A DNA stretch of 22,570 nucleotides from Firmicutes bacterium UBA2530 (GTDB lineage Bacteria; Bacillota; Clostridia; Tissierellales; Sedimentibacteraceae): contig DDNC01000013.1 of assembly GCA_002340985.1 (NCBI GenBank), positions 63,670 to 86,239 of the forward strand, in the 5' to 3' direction. A program made the translations under genes and the position numbers. Positions 14,698-22,570 of this stretch are shown one piece after another. The first letter of the stretch is position 1. Each line of letters opens with the position of its first letter. A model generated the notes under the pieces. That model was not told where the DNA came from, did no database searches, and saw nothing but the letters and a program-made list of their open reading frames with translations.

Positions 14698-16701
14698 ATG
14701 AAAAAGGTTGCAGTTATTTATAACAACAGTGACAATCAGGAGGTCATCCGATATTTAAAAGAAAACCTTGAAAAAATATTCGAGAACTATATTGTTGTGG
14801 AAAATTACTATCTGTCTGAGCTTGATGCAGGTGTAAAAATAGATGCCGATGCCTACATAATAACCCATGAAACTATGCTGTACCCACTCAAGGAAAGAGT
14901 TGCAAATTACAACAATATTGTAACCATGTACAGAAGTATAAGCAAGCGGCACATTCATGAGATTTCGGAAATTCCTAATGGTACAAATGTGCTGATGGTC
15001 AACGACAGCTACGAAACTGCCGTCCAGACTCTGTGCTCCCTTTATGAACTTGGAATGAGCCATATTAACCTTATTCCCTATGACCCCAAGGATGCTGACA
15101 GCAATATCTATAATGATTTCGAAATTTGCATAACACCTAACGAAATTCATCTTGTTCCATCACATATAAAAAAAGTTATAAATATCGGATACAGGGAAAT
15201 AAGCTTCGACACACTTCTGCGACTTATGAACAGACTGGATTTAAACTTCGACCTTACTAACCGCAATTTAGTGCGGCATATTAGAGAATTAGCCGAGCCG
15301 GATATTTATATTTACAATTATTATCTGAATAACTTTGTAAAAAATTATGTTTTTGACAGTGTAATCAATGACTCTCATGCAGCATTGATTGTTACCAACG
15401 AGGAGTATACCATGCTGTTTTCAAACAATAAGGCAAAAGCCCTGTTCGACATAAAAGACAGCTCACCGCTTCCTATGTCAGATGTTGTGGGAATAGATAT
15501 TTTTTCAAAAATCCATAAGGAAATTATGCCAAAGAACGGTACCATATTCAACGGCATCCAATATTTTGTGGAGAAAACACCAATAATGCTCCTGGATGAA
15601 GTAATGGGCTACTACATAGTTTTTCAAAACGAAAAGGATTTAAGAGATATTGAAATCAACGCAAAGAAGTTGTTTGAGAAAAAAGGACTGTATGCCAAAT
15701 ATAATTTCTCAGATATAATACACGTTTCTCCGGCCATGAAGGAGTGCATAAAAACCGCCAAAACAGTATCATTAACAGACCACACCGTACTTATAACAGG
15801 TGAAAGCGGAACAGGAAAAGAACTTCTGGCACAATCTATACACAACTATTCACAGCGCAATAAAATGCCTTTTGTAGCCATAAACTGCGCAGCGCTTCCC
15901 GAATCCCTTTTGGAAAGCGAACTGTTCGGATATGAAAGCGGTTCATTTACAGGCGCAAAAAAGAGCGGAAAGTTGGGACTGTTCGAACAGGCTAACGGAG
16001 GAACTATTTTATTGGATGAAATAGGAGATATTTCTCCGAATCTGCAGTCAAGGCTTCTTCGTGTGCTCCAGGAAAGACAGATAATGCGCATCGGCAGCGA
16101 CAGGATGATAAATATAGACACGAGAATAATTGCCGCCACAAACAGGGACCTCATGAGTGAGGTAGATAAAGGAAATTTTAGAAGAGACCTGTATTACCGT
16201 CTCAATGTAATCACGCTGCGCATCGAACCTCTGAGAAACAGGCAGGAAGACATTCTCCCGCTTATGTCTAATTTCCTGGGTCCAAAATACAATCAGATAA
16301 GCGATTTGGATAAGAAACTTTTGTCGTCATACAACTGGCCGGGTAATGTCCGTGAGCTTGAAAATGCCGCCATACACTACAATACTCTGTCAGCACTTCC
16401 CGGGTATCTTATGAGTGCTCCTCCTACATCATCTGAGTCCGGAAGAGCTTCAAACTCAACAGATATATTGAGTGTTGAAAGTGCAATACTTAAAATAATT
16501 ATGGAAAATACACAGCTGTACCACGGTATAGGCCGCATGCAGCTCAACACCCAATTGAAATTCTTAGGCATCCATATAGGCGATTCCAGCCTCCGAAACG
16601 TACTCCAAGACCTTCAGGAAAAAGGCTTCATTACAAAGGGAAAAGGTCGAAGCGGAACAAAAATCACGGAGACAGGAATCAGAAGAATCACGGAAAAATA
16701 A
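14698..16701 (+). CDS. Sigma-54-dependent transcriptional activator (bEBP) with PAS, AAA+ and winged-helix domains
   Basis: The start at 14698 is preferred over the in-frame ATG at 14677 because GGAGG lies 5 bases before it; the product is 667 residues. Residues 1 to about 220 form an N-terminal sensor region with alternating strands and helices, resembling the PrpR N-terminal type only loosely. About 222-335 is PAS-like (AALIVTNEEYTMLFSNNKAKALF). The AAA+ domain has Walker A GESGTGKE (368-375), the sigma-54 contact loop as GSFTGA (415-420, Ser for the usual Ala), Walker B ILLDEIGD (437-444), and later FRRDLYYRLNV and WPGNVRELEN. The C-terminus (about 590-667) looks like a winged helix ending in KGRSGTKITETG, not the Fis-type helix-turn-helix of NtrC. 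Probable activator of the two sigma-54 promoters in this window. Confidence 0.93.
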   Translation: MKKVAVIYNNSDNQEVIRYLKENLEKIFENYIVVENYYLSELDAGVKIDADAYIITHETMLYPLKERVANYNNIVTMYRSISKRHIHEISEIPNGTNVLMVNDSYETAVQTLCSLYELGMSHINLIPYDPKDADSNIYNDFEICITPNEIHLVPSHIKKVINIGYREISFDTLLRLMNRLDLNFDLTNRNLVRHIRELAEPDIYIYNYYLNNFVKNYVFDSVINDSHAALIVTNEEYTMLFSNNKAKALFDIKDSSPLPMSDVVGIDIFSKIHKEIMPKNGTIFNGIQYFVEKTPIMLLDEVMGYYIVFQNEKDLRDIEINAKKLFEKKGLYAKYNFSDIIHVSPAMKECIKTAKTVSLTDHTVLITGESGTGKELLAQSIHNYSQRNKMPFVAINCAALPESLLESELFGYESGSFTGAKKSGKLGLFEQANGGTILLDEIGDISPNLQSRLLRVLQERQIMRIGSDRMINIDTRIIAATNRDLMSEVDKGNFRRDLYYRLNVITLRIEPLRNRQEDILPLMSNFLGPKYNQISDLDKKLLSSYNWPGNVRELENAAIHYNTLSALPGYLMSAPPTSSESGRASNSTDILSVESAILKIIMENTQLYHGIGRMQLNTQLKFLGIHIGDSSLRNVLQDLQEKGFITKGKGRSGTKITETGIRRITEK

Positions 16702-16706
16702 TATTA

Positions 16707-16737
16707 AACGCTGAAGACCTGCAGGGTCTTCAGCGTT
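16707..16737 (+). terminator. Hairpin after the bEBP gene
   Basis: AACGCTGAAGACC and GGTCTTCAGCGTT form a perfect 13-bp stem with a 5-base loop, starting 6 bases after the stop codon. It is followed by ATTTACG, so the U-tract is poor, but stem strength and position make a transcript end likely. Confidence 0.75.
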
Positions 16738-16948
16738 ATTTACGTACCACAAATTTTTACACAATTTTTTCATCTTAAGAACTTTAAGAAACTCTGATAA
16801 ATCTCTATATGATTTTCCCCCTATTTTAAAACCACTGCTATTACTGCATGATAATTGGTTTCCCTATCATTCCTCTCAATTCAATCCGGAGCGGATATTA
16901 CTTTATTTCTATTGTAATTTTATTTGAAGGAACTGTCAAATATAAAAT
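16738..16948. other. Non-coding stretch without recognised features
   Basis: About 210 AT-rich bases lie between the two hairpins that end the converging bEBP gene and amidohydrolase operon. I see no plausible ORF with a ribosome site, no promoter pair and no clear repeat. Confidence 0.5.
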
Positions 16949-16978
16949 AAAAAGAAGTTCTCGAAAGAACTCCTTTTT
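16949..16978 (-). terminator. Intrinsic terminator of the opp-dipeptidase-amidohydrolase operon
   Basis: AAAAAGAAGTTCT and AGAACTCCTTTTT pair over 13 positions with one mismatch around a CGAA loop. On the minus strand the stem is followed by ATTTTATATTTG after a T-run, a good intrinsic terminator 50 bases after the amidohydrolase stop. On the plus strand the T-run is within the stem, so it may also work in reverse. Confidence 0.85.
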
Positions 16979-17027
16979 ACTTTGATGCATGTAAGCATCT
17001 AACTGGAGGGATTTTTATCAGTAATTG

Positions 17028-18230
17028 TTATATTTCTACCATATCAGCAAATTCGGAATATTTTACCAGCCTGCCGTTAAGATATACTTCTTTTACATCC
17101 TTGAGGCAGTGCATATTTTTTAGCGGATTGTTCTCAAGAACGATAAAATTTGCCTTTTTACCGATACTTAGGCTTCCGCACCACTCATCCACTCCTGCTA
17201 TCTTTGCTGAATTAATGGTTCCTGCTGCAATTACATCCATTGGATCAAGCCCTAATTCAGCCATGAGAACCAGCTCCATATATGTTCCGTAATGTGGATT
17301 GTACGGTGTTCCCGCATCTGTTCCTGTTCCTATAAGCACTCCTGCATTCCATGCCTTGAGAAAGCCCTTCACATGGTGCTCATGTGCTCTCTTAGCCTTT
17401 TCAACAGCATATTTTGCCACGTTCCTCTCGTTTCCGTCCTTGAAAAGGAAGTAATCAACCGCCAGCGTATGAACATACGCAGTATTTCTTCTAAGCATCA
17501 TTTCTATACATTCATCATCTATGTAGCTGCCATGTTCAACCGAATCAATCCCCGCTCTTACGGCATTTTTTATTCCAGTGGCTCCATGAGCATGAACAGC
17601 GGTTTTCTTGCCTGCCTTGTGTGCTTCTCTTATGGCAGCTGCCATCTCGTCCTCCTCCAACTGGCTTTCGTCCTCGTTCATTCCGGGAGACATAACACCT
17701 CCGGTCGCCATGAGCTTAACAAAGTCAACTCCTCTTTTCAACTGCTCTCTGGCAGCCTTCATGCAATCTACCGGGCCGTCGCATTCTCTTCCCGTGTTGC
17801 TTCCGTGTCCTCCTGTCATTGTAAGGCACTGCCCTGCCACGTAATATTCGGGGCCTATTACAATGCCGTCACGGATTGCGTCTCTTAATCCTACCTCGAC
17901 CTGCCTTCTTCCATTCATGTCTCGCACAAATGTAACACCTGACTTCAGGTGCTGCTGGAGATGCCTGAACCCTCTCATGGCAATTTTGGAAGGATCCTCA
18001 GAATTTAATGAGGCAGGATTGGCTATAGGTGTAGACAGCGCATGGATATGAAGATTGAACATACCCGGCATCACAACGGAACCCTTTAAATCAATTCCTG
18101 ATTGCATGACGCTCTCGGCTGTCATGCTGCCTATTTCTTTTATCAATCCGTTTTCAACTGTCATGTAGCAGCTTGGTACAAATTGCTTCTTAATAACGTC
18201 TATCAGGTTAAAATTATAAAATCTTAACAC
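17028..18230 (-). CDS. Metal-dependent amidohydrolase, imidazolonepropionase-like / Xaa-Pro dipeptidase type
   Basis: The 400-residue amidohydrolase-superfamily enzyme has the full metal-ligand set: His61-x-His63 in FNLHIHA, the lysine expected to be carboxylated in VDFVKLMATGG (Lys172), histidines in AVHAHG (213, 215), VEHGSY (His233), and the catalytic Asp305 in GTGTDAGTP. The N-terminal strand-rich part and the C-terminal GKKANFIVLENNPL belong to the usual urease-like beta-sandwich. Relatives in this subgroup include dipeptidases releasing Pro, Arg or Lys and imidazolonepropionase. No signal peptide is present. The start is GTG, with GGAG 7 bases upstream. It lies 19 bases after the SBP gene and is last in the operon, followed by an intrinsic terminator. 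Its place in a peptide-uptake operon favours a dipeptidase role over histidine degradation. Confidence 0.88.
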   Translation of the reverse strand: MLRFYNFNLIDVIKKQFVPSCYMTVENGLIKEIGSMTAESVMQSGIDLKGSVVMPGMFNLHIHALSTPIANPASLNSEDPSKIAMRGFRHLQQHLKSGVTFVRDMNGRRQVEVGLRDAIRDGIVIGPEYYVAGQCLTMTGGHGSNTGRECDGPVDCMKAAREQLKRGVDFVKLMATGGVMSPGMNEDESQLEEDEMAAAIREAHKAGKKTAVHAHGATGIKNAVRAGIDSVEHGSYIDDECIEMMLRRNTAYVHTLAVDYFLFKDGNERNVAKYAVEKAKRAHEHHVKGFLKAWNAGVLIGTGTDAGTPYNPHYGTYMELVLMAELGLDPMDVIAAGTINSAKIAGVDEWCGSLSIGKKANFIVLENNPLKNMHCLKDVKEVYLNGRLVKYSEFADMVEI

Positions 18231-18249
18231 ATCCTCACTCCTTTACGAA

Positions 18250-19869
18250 TTATTTCATCCTTACGGTGTTTACCATGTGGTTTGCTGAATTTCCCGAGTC
18301 CTCCTGCCAGAAGAATCCTGTATATGCCTGGCTGTATACTCGCGGCACACCATATTCAACAAAGTTATACATAGGCAAATCTTTGGCGATTATCTCCTGC
18401 ACCTTGTAATAAGATTTTGCCCTTTCGCTTAAATCAGCAGCCTTTACGCCATTGCTGAAAAGCTCGTCTATCTCCGGATTATTGTATCTCATCTTATTGC
18501 TTGCACTGGTTGAAATAAGGAATGATGCGAAGTTGGATGCATCTGGTCCTCTGTCCCCTCCTCCTGCGCAAAGATCCCAGTCTCTTCTGTTGTCAAGCAT
18601 TTCCGTTCTTAATGCCCACTCATATTGCTCAACCTTAACCTTTATGCCTACCTTGTCAAGCTGCTGTGTAACAAAAATAGGTATTTCCACTGTACCGAAA
18701 ATTGATGTTGGGAAGCATCTGTATGTAAGTTCGAATCTATATCCGTCGCTTCCTTTTTTGTAACCTGCCTCATCAAGCAAGCTGTTAGCACGTTCAATAT
18801 TTGTTTCAGGCTGTCTGAAATCCTTATTGTCTGCCCATCCTATTAAAGTTGTATACCAGCTCTTTGCAGGGTTGACAAGACCCATGTACAGCTTTTCCGC
18901 AATTTCCTTATTGTCAAGTGCATATGTGATAGCCTGTCTTACAGTATAATCTGAAATATATGTCCTTGCTCCATCCATATTGAAGCCCATCCACTGAGTA
19001 ATTGTCGAGGGCTGCATGTCAACAGAAACGCCTGGGACATTTCTCAGCCTTGCCACTTCTGCAAATGCAGGGGACGCAGACATCCATCCGGCTTCTCCCG
19101 CTTCAATTGAAGTCATAGCAGTAGTTTCAGAAGGTGTGAACACAAATATCACTTCCTCCAGATACGGCCCGTCGCCGAAATATTCCGTATTTGCTGCAAG
19201 CTTGACATGGCTTCCCGTCTCATGCTCCACGAACTTAAATGGACCGGTTCCCACAGGCTTCAGATTATTCGGGTTGTTTACAACATCCGTACCTTCGTAC
19301 AGGTGCTTAGGCAATATGTCAAATCCATAATAATCTGCAATATTGTTGACCATAATTCCGTTAGGCTCATTCAACCTCAGAACCACAGTCAAATCATCGG
19401 GGGCCTCAACACTATCTACCATGGAAAGAAACTTATACCCGTTGGCACTTTTGCCTTGCTCCAAAATGCTATCTATTGTCCACTTTACATCTGCGGAAGT
19501 AAATTTCGTTCCGTCATGCCACTTTACATTTTCTCTCAGCTTAAAAGTATATGACATTAAATCATCAGAGTTTGTCCATGATTCAGCCAGGTCTCCATAA
19601 AGCTCTCCCGTTGATTCATCATATGCAACAAGTTTTGAAAAAATATTTCTGTTTACATACGGAATAGCTCCGTCCCACACATAGTTATATACATAGCTGC
19701 TCGGTTCAAGCTTTGTTGCCACAACAAGGCTTCCTGACACCTTGTCCTCTTCATTCTCTGCTTTTCCGCCTTCAATTGGTTTCTGTACATTGCCTGTATC
19801 AGATGCGCACCCTGCAAGCAGTGATACAAACAATAATATCGAAAGAATAAAAATCGCCGTTTTTTTCAT
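18250..19869 (-). CDS. Peptide ABC transporter substrate-binding lipoprotein (SBP family 5), second copy
   Basis: The 539-residue lipoprotein binds a peptide-like ligand for the OppDF system encoded upstream. The start at 19869 is chosen because GGAGAG lies just before this ATG; an in-frame ATG at 19908 would add a hydrophilic leader before the signal peptide and reach into the dipeptidase gene. The signal peptide is MKKTAIFILSILLF and the lipobox LLAGC (Cys21). Family 5 blocks are present: LMSYTFKLRENVKWHDGTKFTSADV (first 14 residues of the block are the diagnostic part), VRQAITYALDNKEIAEKL and LLDEAGYKKGSDGYRFEL. It differs strongly from the other SBP in this window, so the two systems probably take different peptides. 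It lies 16 bases after the dipeptidase gene and 19 before the amidohydrolase. Confidence 0.93.
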   Translation of the reverse strand: MKKTAIFILSILLFVSLLAGCASDTGNVQKPIEGGKAENEEDKVSGSLVVATKLEPSSYVYNYVWDGAIPYVNRNIFSKLVAYDESTGELYGDLAESWTNSDDLMSYTFKLRENVKWHDGTKFTSADVKWTIDSILEQGKSANGYKFLSMVDSVEAPDDLTVVLRLNEPNGIMVNNIADYYGFDILPKHLYEGTDVVNNPNNLKPVGTGPFKFVEHETGSHVKLAANTEYFGDGPYLEEVIFVFTPSETTAMTSIEAGEAGWMSASPAFAEVARLRNVPGVSVDMQPSTITQWMGFNMDGARTYISDYTVRQAITYALDNKEIAEKLYMGLVNPAKSWYTTLIGWADNKDFRQPETNIERANSLLDEAGYKKGSDGYRFELTYRCFPTSIFGTVEIPIFVTQQLDKVGIKVKVEQYEWALRTEMLDNRRDWDLCAGGGDRGPDASNFASFLISTSASNKMRYNNPEIDELFSNGVKAADLSERAKSYYKVQEIIAKDLPMYNFVEYGVPRVYSQAYTGFFWQEDSGNSANHMVNTVRMK

Positions 19870-19885
19870 ATTACACTCTCCTTTT

Positions 19886-20926
19886 TTATGATTTCCATAC
19901 ATTGTCAAAAACTCTCAAGAAGTTCATCCCGATAATTTTTTTGATTTCTTCGTCTGATGCTCCTATTGCCACCAATCCGCGGGTTATGTTTGCATATTGG
20001 TCAACCCTCTTTAAATCACGGTTGAACACTGTTTCAAAAAACCATGGGCTGTTATATAAAAGTTTTGTTTTTGTTTCCCAATAAAATTTGGTATAATACT
20101 CATATATGTCAGTGCCTATTCCAATATAGTCTGCGCCAACCAGATTCAGAAGGTAATCAAAATGCTTCATGTAATCCGACAACGTAGGCTGAATTCCTTC
20201 TGTTTCATGACAGAGGAATGCATGTGAGCTCAATCCTATTACGCCATTTGTTTCGGCAATTGCTTTTATCAGCTCATCCGATATGTTTCTCTTCGTTGTG
20301 GGAGTAATTGTCAAAGCATTGGAATGACTGAATATGCATGGCTTTGTACTTTCTTCGATTGCATCGAAGCAGGTTTTTGGGCCTACGTGAGATAAATCTA
20401 CTACTATTCCTTGTCTGTTCATCTCCCGAACAGCCTGTTTACCATAAAATGTCAGACCTGTATCAAAAGGTGACATGCAGCCATTTCCGAATACATTCGG
20501 CTCGTTGTATGTTATCTGACATATTTTAAGCCCAAGTTCAGCAAGAATGCTCCACTTATAAAAATCAGTACCTACCGATGTGGCATTCTGTAAACTGAAT
20601 ATTACGCCAACCATGTTTTTTTCGTGGGCTGTCTTAATATCATCCACTGTCTTTATCTGCATAACCTTTTCCGGGTAATATCCGAAAAGGTTGTAGTGGC
20701 TGTATATTTCCTTCAATACAGCTTCAAATCCTGCAGATGGAGATGCAAGAGTTATGCTCTGGGCCGTAACTCCTGATTCAAGCAGTCTGTCCAGATATGT
20801 TTTTCCGTCAATAACAGGAGGCTCGGGGTTTATGATGTTCCCGCACAGACCATCTATAAATATAGAGTTTTTAATTAAATTCAGTGCCCGTTCCTCTTGT
20901 TGTTTATTTAATTTGATTTCTTCCAA
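19886..20926 (-). CDS. M19-family (renal/membrane dipeptidase-like) peptidase, atypical metal site
   Basis: The 346-residue protein starts at TTG, with AGGAGG 9 bases upstream. Family blocks are clear: GLTFYGKQAVREMNRQGIV, VDLSHVG (His180), IFSHSNA (His201) and GIGTDI (Asp273). The two histidines are 21 residues apart, as in human renal dipeptidase (198 and 219). The other metal ligands are changed: the N-terminal H-x-D reads DGLCGN, the bridging Glu is Gln113 (SLQN), and the substrate-binding His of the LTH motif is Tyr (ITYNEPN). It therefore belongs to a divergent branch that may bind one metal or none at the alpha site. No signal peptide or anchor. It sits between oppF and the SBP gene. 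Dipeptidase activity, classically on L-D dipeptides for this family, is inferred. Confidence 0.85.
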   Translation of the reverse strand: MEEIKLNKQQEERALNLIKNSIFIDGLCGNIINPEPPVIDGKTYLDRLLESGVTAQSITLASPSAGFEAVLKEIYSHYNLFGYYPEKVMQIKTVDDIKTAHEKNMVGVIFSLQNATSVGTDFYKWSILAELGLKICQITYNEPNVFGNGCMSPFDTGLTFYGKQAVREMNRQGIVVDLSHVGPKTCFDAIEESTKPCIFSHSNALTITPTTKRNISDELIKAIAETNGVIGLSSHAFLCHETEGIQPTLSDYMKHFDYLLNLVGADYIGIGTDIYEYYTKFYWETKTKLLYNSPWFFETVFNRDLKRVDQYANITRGLVAIGASDEEIKKIIGMNFLRVFDNVWKS

Positions 20927-20954
20927 TTGTTGTCTCCTCCTTTTGTTACCATTA

Positions 20955-21938
20955 CTAAATTTTAAGTTCTCCGTGTTTCCAGCAAGCTACATATTGTTCA
21001 TCACCTATCCTTTCCAGATGCTGATTTTCAGCCTTACATCTCTCCTCCGCATAGTTGCACCTTGGCCGGAACCTGCATCCCTCCGGAGCCGCCGAAGCAT
21101 TAGCCGCTTCTCCTTTTACGCTGATTCTGTCGATATTGTCTGAAAACAAATCAGGCGCAGAGGATAACAGAAGTTTTGTATACGGGTGTCTCGCCTCCGT
21201 CATAAGCTTTTCTGTGGGAAGTATCTCAACAATCTTCCCAAGGTACATTACTATGATTCTATTGCAAAGAAACCTTGCAGTGGCTAAATCGTGTGTTATC
21301 AGCAATATACTGATTCCATGCTCACTGTTCAGATTCTGAAGAAGATTCAATATTCCGGCTCTAATAGACACATCAAGCATTGATACCGGCTCATCTGCAA
21401 CAATATACTTAGGATTTACAATCAGAGCTCTGGCAATGGCTACCCTCTGCCTCTGTCCTCCAGACAGTCTATGAGGATATCTGTCCACGTAATCGCCTGC
21501 AGGCTCAAGGCCGACCATCTTCAGCATTTCTTTCACTCTTTCCTTAAGTGTCTCTTCATTTCTTTCAAGTTTCAAACTTTTTACCGGTTCAGCAATAATT
21601 TCAAAAACCGTCATCTTAGGGTCGAGCGAGTCATACGGATCCTGAAAAATCATCTGCACGCTTTTTCTGTAATCAACTGTAGAGCTTCCTTTAATGTTTG
21701 AAATATCAATATTTTCAACCATTATTTTGCCCGAAGTGATATCTTCTATCTTAAGGATGAGCTTGCCCAGTGTTGTTTTCCCGCAGCCTGATTCCCCTAC
21801 AAGCCCTACAACTTCACTATCCCTTATGTCTATGGACACATTGTCCAATGCGCTGACCACCTTGGATTTTCCTAAGAGCTGGTCGATAAAACCGGTTTTT
21901 AAAAAATAATTTTTACTTACATTTTGTATGCTGATCAT
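20955..21938 (-). CDS. oppF: Oligopeptide ABC transporter ATP-binding protein OppF
   Basis: The 327-residue ATPase has Walker A GESGCGKTT, Q-loop IFQDP, signature LSGGQRQR, Walker B DEPVSMLD (an unusual variant of DEPTSALD) and switch THDLA. The C-terminal Cys pattern is RPRCNYAEERCKAEN, as in Dpp/Opp ATPases. GGAGGTGG precedes the ATG, which overlaps the oppD stop as ATGA. Paired with OppD it should energise permeases encoded to the right of the window. DppF in the first operon is a paralogue. Confidence 0.93.
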   Translation of the reverse strand: MISIQNVSKNYFLKTGFIDQLLGKSKVVSALDNVSIDIRDSEVVGLVGESGCGKTTLGKLILKIEDITSGKIMVENIDISNIKGSSTVDYRKSVQMIFQDPYDSLDPKMTVFEIIAEPVKSLKLERNEETLKERVKEMLKMVGLEPAGDYVDRYPHRLSGGQRQRVAIARALIVNPKYIVADEPVSMLDVSIRAGILNLLQNLNSEHGISILLITHDLATARFLCNRIIVMYLGKIVEILPTEKLMTEARHPYTKLLLSSAPDLFSDNIDRISVKGEAANASAAPEGCRFRPRCNYAEERCKAENQHLERIGDEQYVACWKHGELKI

Positions 21939-22570
21939 TCTTCCACCTCCTGACCTTTGAAATCAAGCACTCCGGCGAAATGACATTTGCAAAGCTTTCC
22001 GTTCATAACTCTTTTTAAATCTGGCTTCACCTTAAAGCATATATTTTCCGCATACCTGCACCTGGATGAAAATACGCACCCTTCGGGCAGATCCGCCAGG
22101 CTTGGAGGGCTTCCAGGTATCTGATAAAGCTTTGTTATTGGTTTATGAAGAGATGGAAACGATGATACAAGGGCATTTGTATAAGGATGATTGCTGTTGA
22201 GCAGCACATCCTTTGTCCTGCCTATCTCCACGATTTCTCCTCCATACATAACTCCGATATTTTCACAGGCCTCTGCAACTGCAGAAATGTCATGGGAGAT
22301 TAAAATCATTGCGAGATTTAATTCTTCCTTCAGGCTTATGAGCAGCTCAATAACCTGTCTTTGTGCAACCACATCAAGAGCGGTTGTAGGTTCATCAGCC
22401 AGAAGCACCTTTGGAAAACATATCAATGCAAGTGCAATTATAGCCCGCTGCTTCATTCCCCCGGAAAACTCATGTGGATATTGCATAAGACGGTGCTTTG
22501 ATATTCCTACCTTTTCAAAAAGATATTCTGCTCTTTTGATGGCTTCCTCCCTGGTTATGTCTTCATGCTC
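21935..22570 (-). CDS. oppD: Oligopeptide ABC transporter ATP-binding protein OppD (N-terminus outside window)
   Basis: The frame is open to the window edge, so 211 C-terminal residues are visible (28 more than from the first internal ATG at 22486). They include the signature FSGGMKQR, Walker B DEPTTALD, switch SHDIS and the C-terminal peptide-transporter segment with SSRCRYAENICFKVKP. The Walker A part and the permease genes lie beyond 22570. The stop overlaps the oppF start by the ATGA junction. The operon promoter is not in the window, so its sigma factor cannot be judged. Confidence 0.93.
   Translation of the reverse strand, partial: EHEDITREEAIKRAEYLFEKVGISKHRLMQYPHEFSGGMKQRAIIALALICFPKVLLADEPTTALDVVAQRQVIELLISLKEELNLAMILISHDISAVAEACENIGVMYGGEIVEIGRTKDVLLNSNHPYTNALVSSFPSLHKPITKLYQIPGSPPSLADLPEGCVFSSRCRYAENICFKVKPDLKRVMNGKLCKCHFAGVLDFKGQEVEE

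Noticed and set aside
17292..17888. 198-codon open frame on the plus strand
   Set aside because: Antisense to the amidohydrolase, whose catalytic residues are all intact; composition is typical of a shadow frame.
17028..18230. Imidazolonepropionase (hutI) of histidine degradation
   Set aside because: No hutH, hutU or hutG neighbours; the operon is for peptide uptake, and the dipeptidase-like subgroup shares the same motifs.
19870..19908. Upstream ATG start for the second SBP gene
   Set aside because: It puts a hydrophilic leader in front of a complete lipoprotein signal peptide and has no ribosome site; the ATG at 19869 has GGAGAG before it.
1..22570. CRISPR arrays, tRNA or rRNA genes, insertion sequences, prophage
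   Set aside because: Reading both strands showed no regularly spaced repeats, tRNA-like cloverleaf segments, transposase or phage genes.

Overview
The window looks like a chromosomal segment of a low-GC anaerobic Firmicute, most likely a peptide- and amino-acid-fermenting member of the Clostridia or Tissierellia. This is inferred from the AT-rich intergenic DNA, the strong AGGAGG-type ribosome binding sites, a CadC/CadA metal-efflux operon and sigma-54 control of peptide catabolism. No species can be named from the sequence alone. I saw no rRNA, tRNA, CRISPR array, transposase or phage gene.

Left part (1-6033), metal and signalling genes. A 5'-truncated FecE/BtuD-type ABC ATPase runs directly, with no gap, into the convergent gene for a protein that fuses a degenerate MobA-like nucleotidyltransferase domain to a ModE-type winged helix. 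Next is a minus-strand cadmium/zinc-type efflux operon: cadC (ArsR/SmtB repressor), a stand-alone HMA metallochaperone, and a P1B-ATPase lacking its own HMA domain. A related 16-bp operator-like site lies in front of each of its three genes. A PAS-PAS-GGDEF diguanylate cyclase and a 70-residue Mop molybdate-binding protein follow. ModE-like fusion plus Mop suggests that the truncated transporter imports molybdate or tungstate.

Right part (6034-22570), peptide import and hydrolysis. One unit is a P1-family (DmpA/BapA) aminopeptidase on the plus strand. Facing it is a dppBCDF-substrate-binding-protein operon on the minus strand. Then come a cytosolic class C beta-lactamase-like hydrolase and a 667-residue sigma-54 activator (bEBP), both on the plus strand. 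A second minus-strand operon enters from the right edge: oppD (partial), oppF, an atypical M19 dipeptidase, a lipoprotein substrate-binding protein and an imidazolonepropionase-like amidohydrolase.

The key structural observation is a pair of near-consensus -24/-12 sigma-54 promoters, TGGCATAATATTTGCA before the P1 peptidase and TGGCATGAATATTGCA before dppB, in the same neighbourhood as the bEBP gene. This suggests a locally controlled regulon that imports oligopeptides through one or two ABC systems and hydrolyses them inside the cell with four enzymes, none of which has a signal peptide. The families involved (DmpA, beta-lactamase-fold D-aminopeptidases, M19 dipeptidases, amidohydrolase-superfamily dipeptidases) include enzymes acting on D-, beta- or otherwise unusual peptide bonds. 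A dedicated system for non-standard peptides is therefore a plausible but untested reading.
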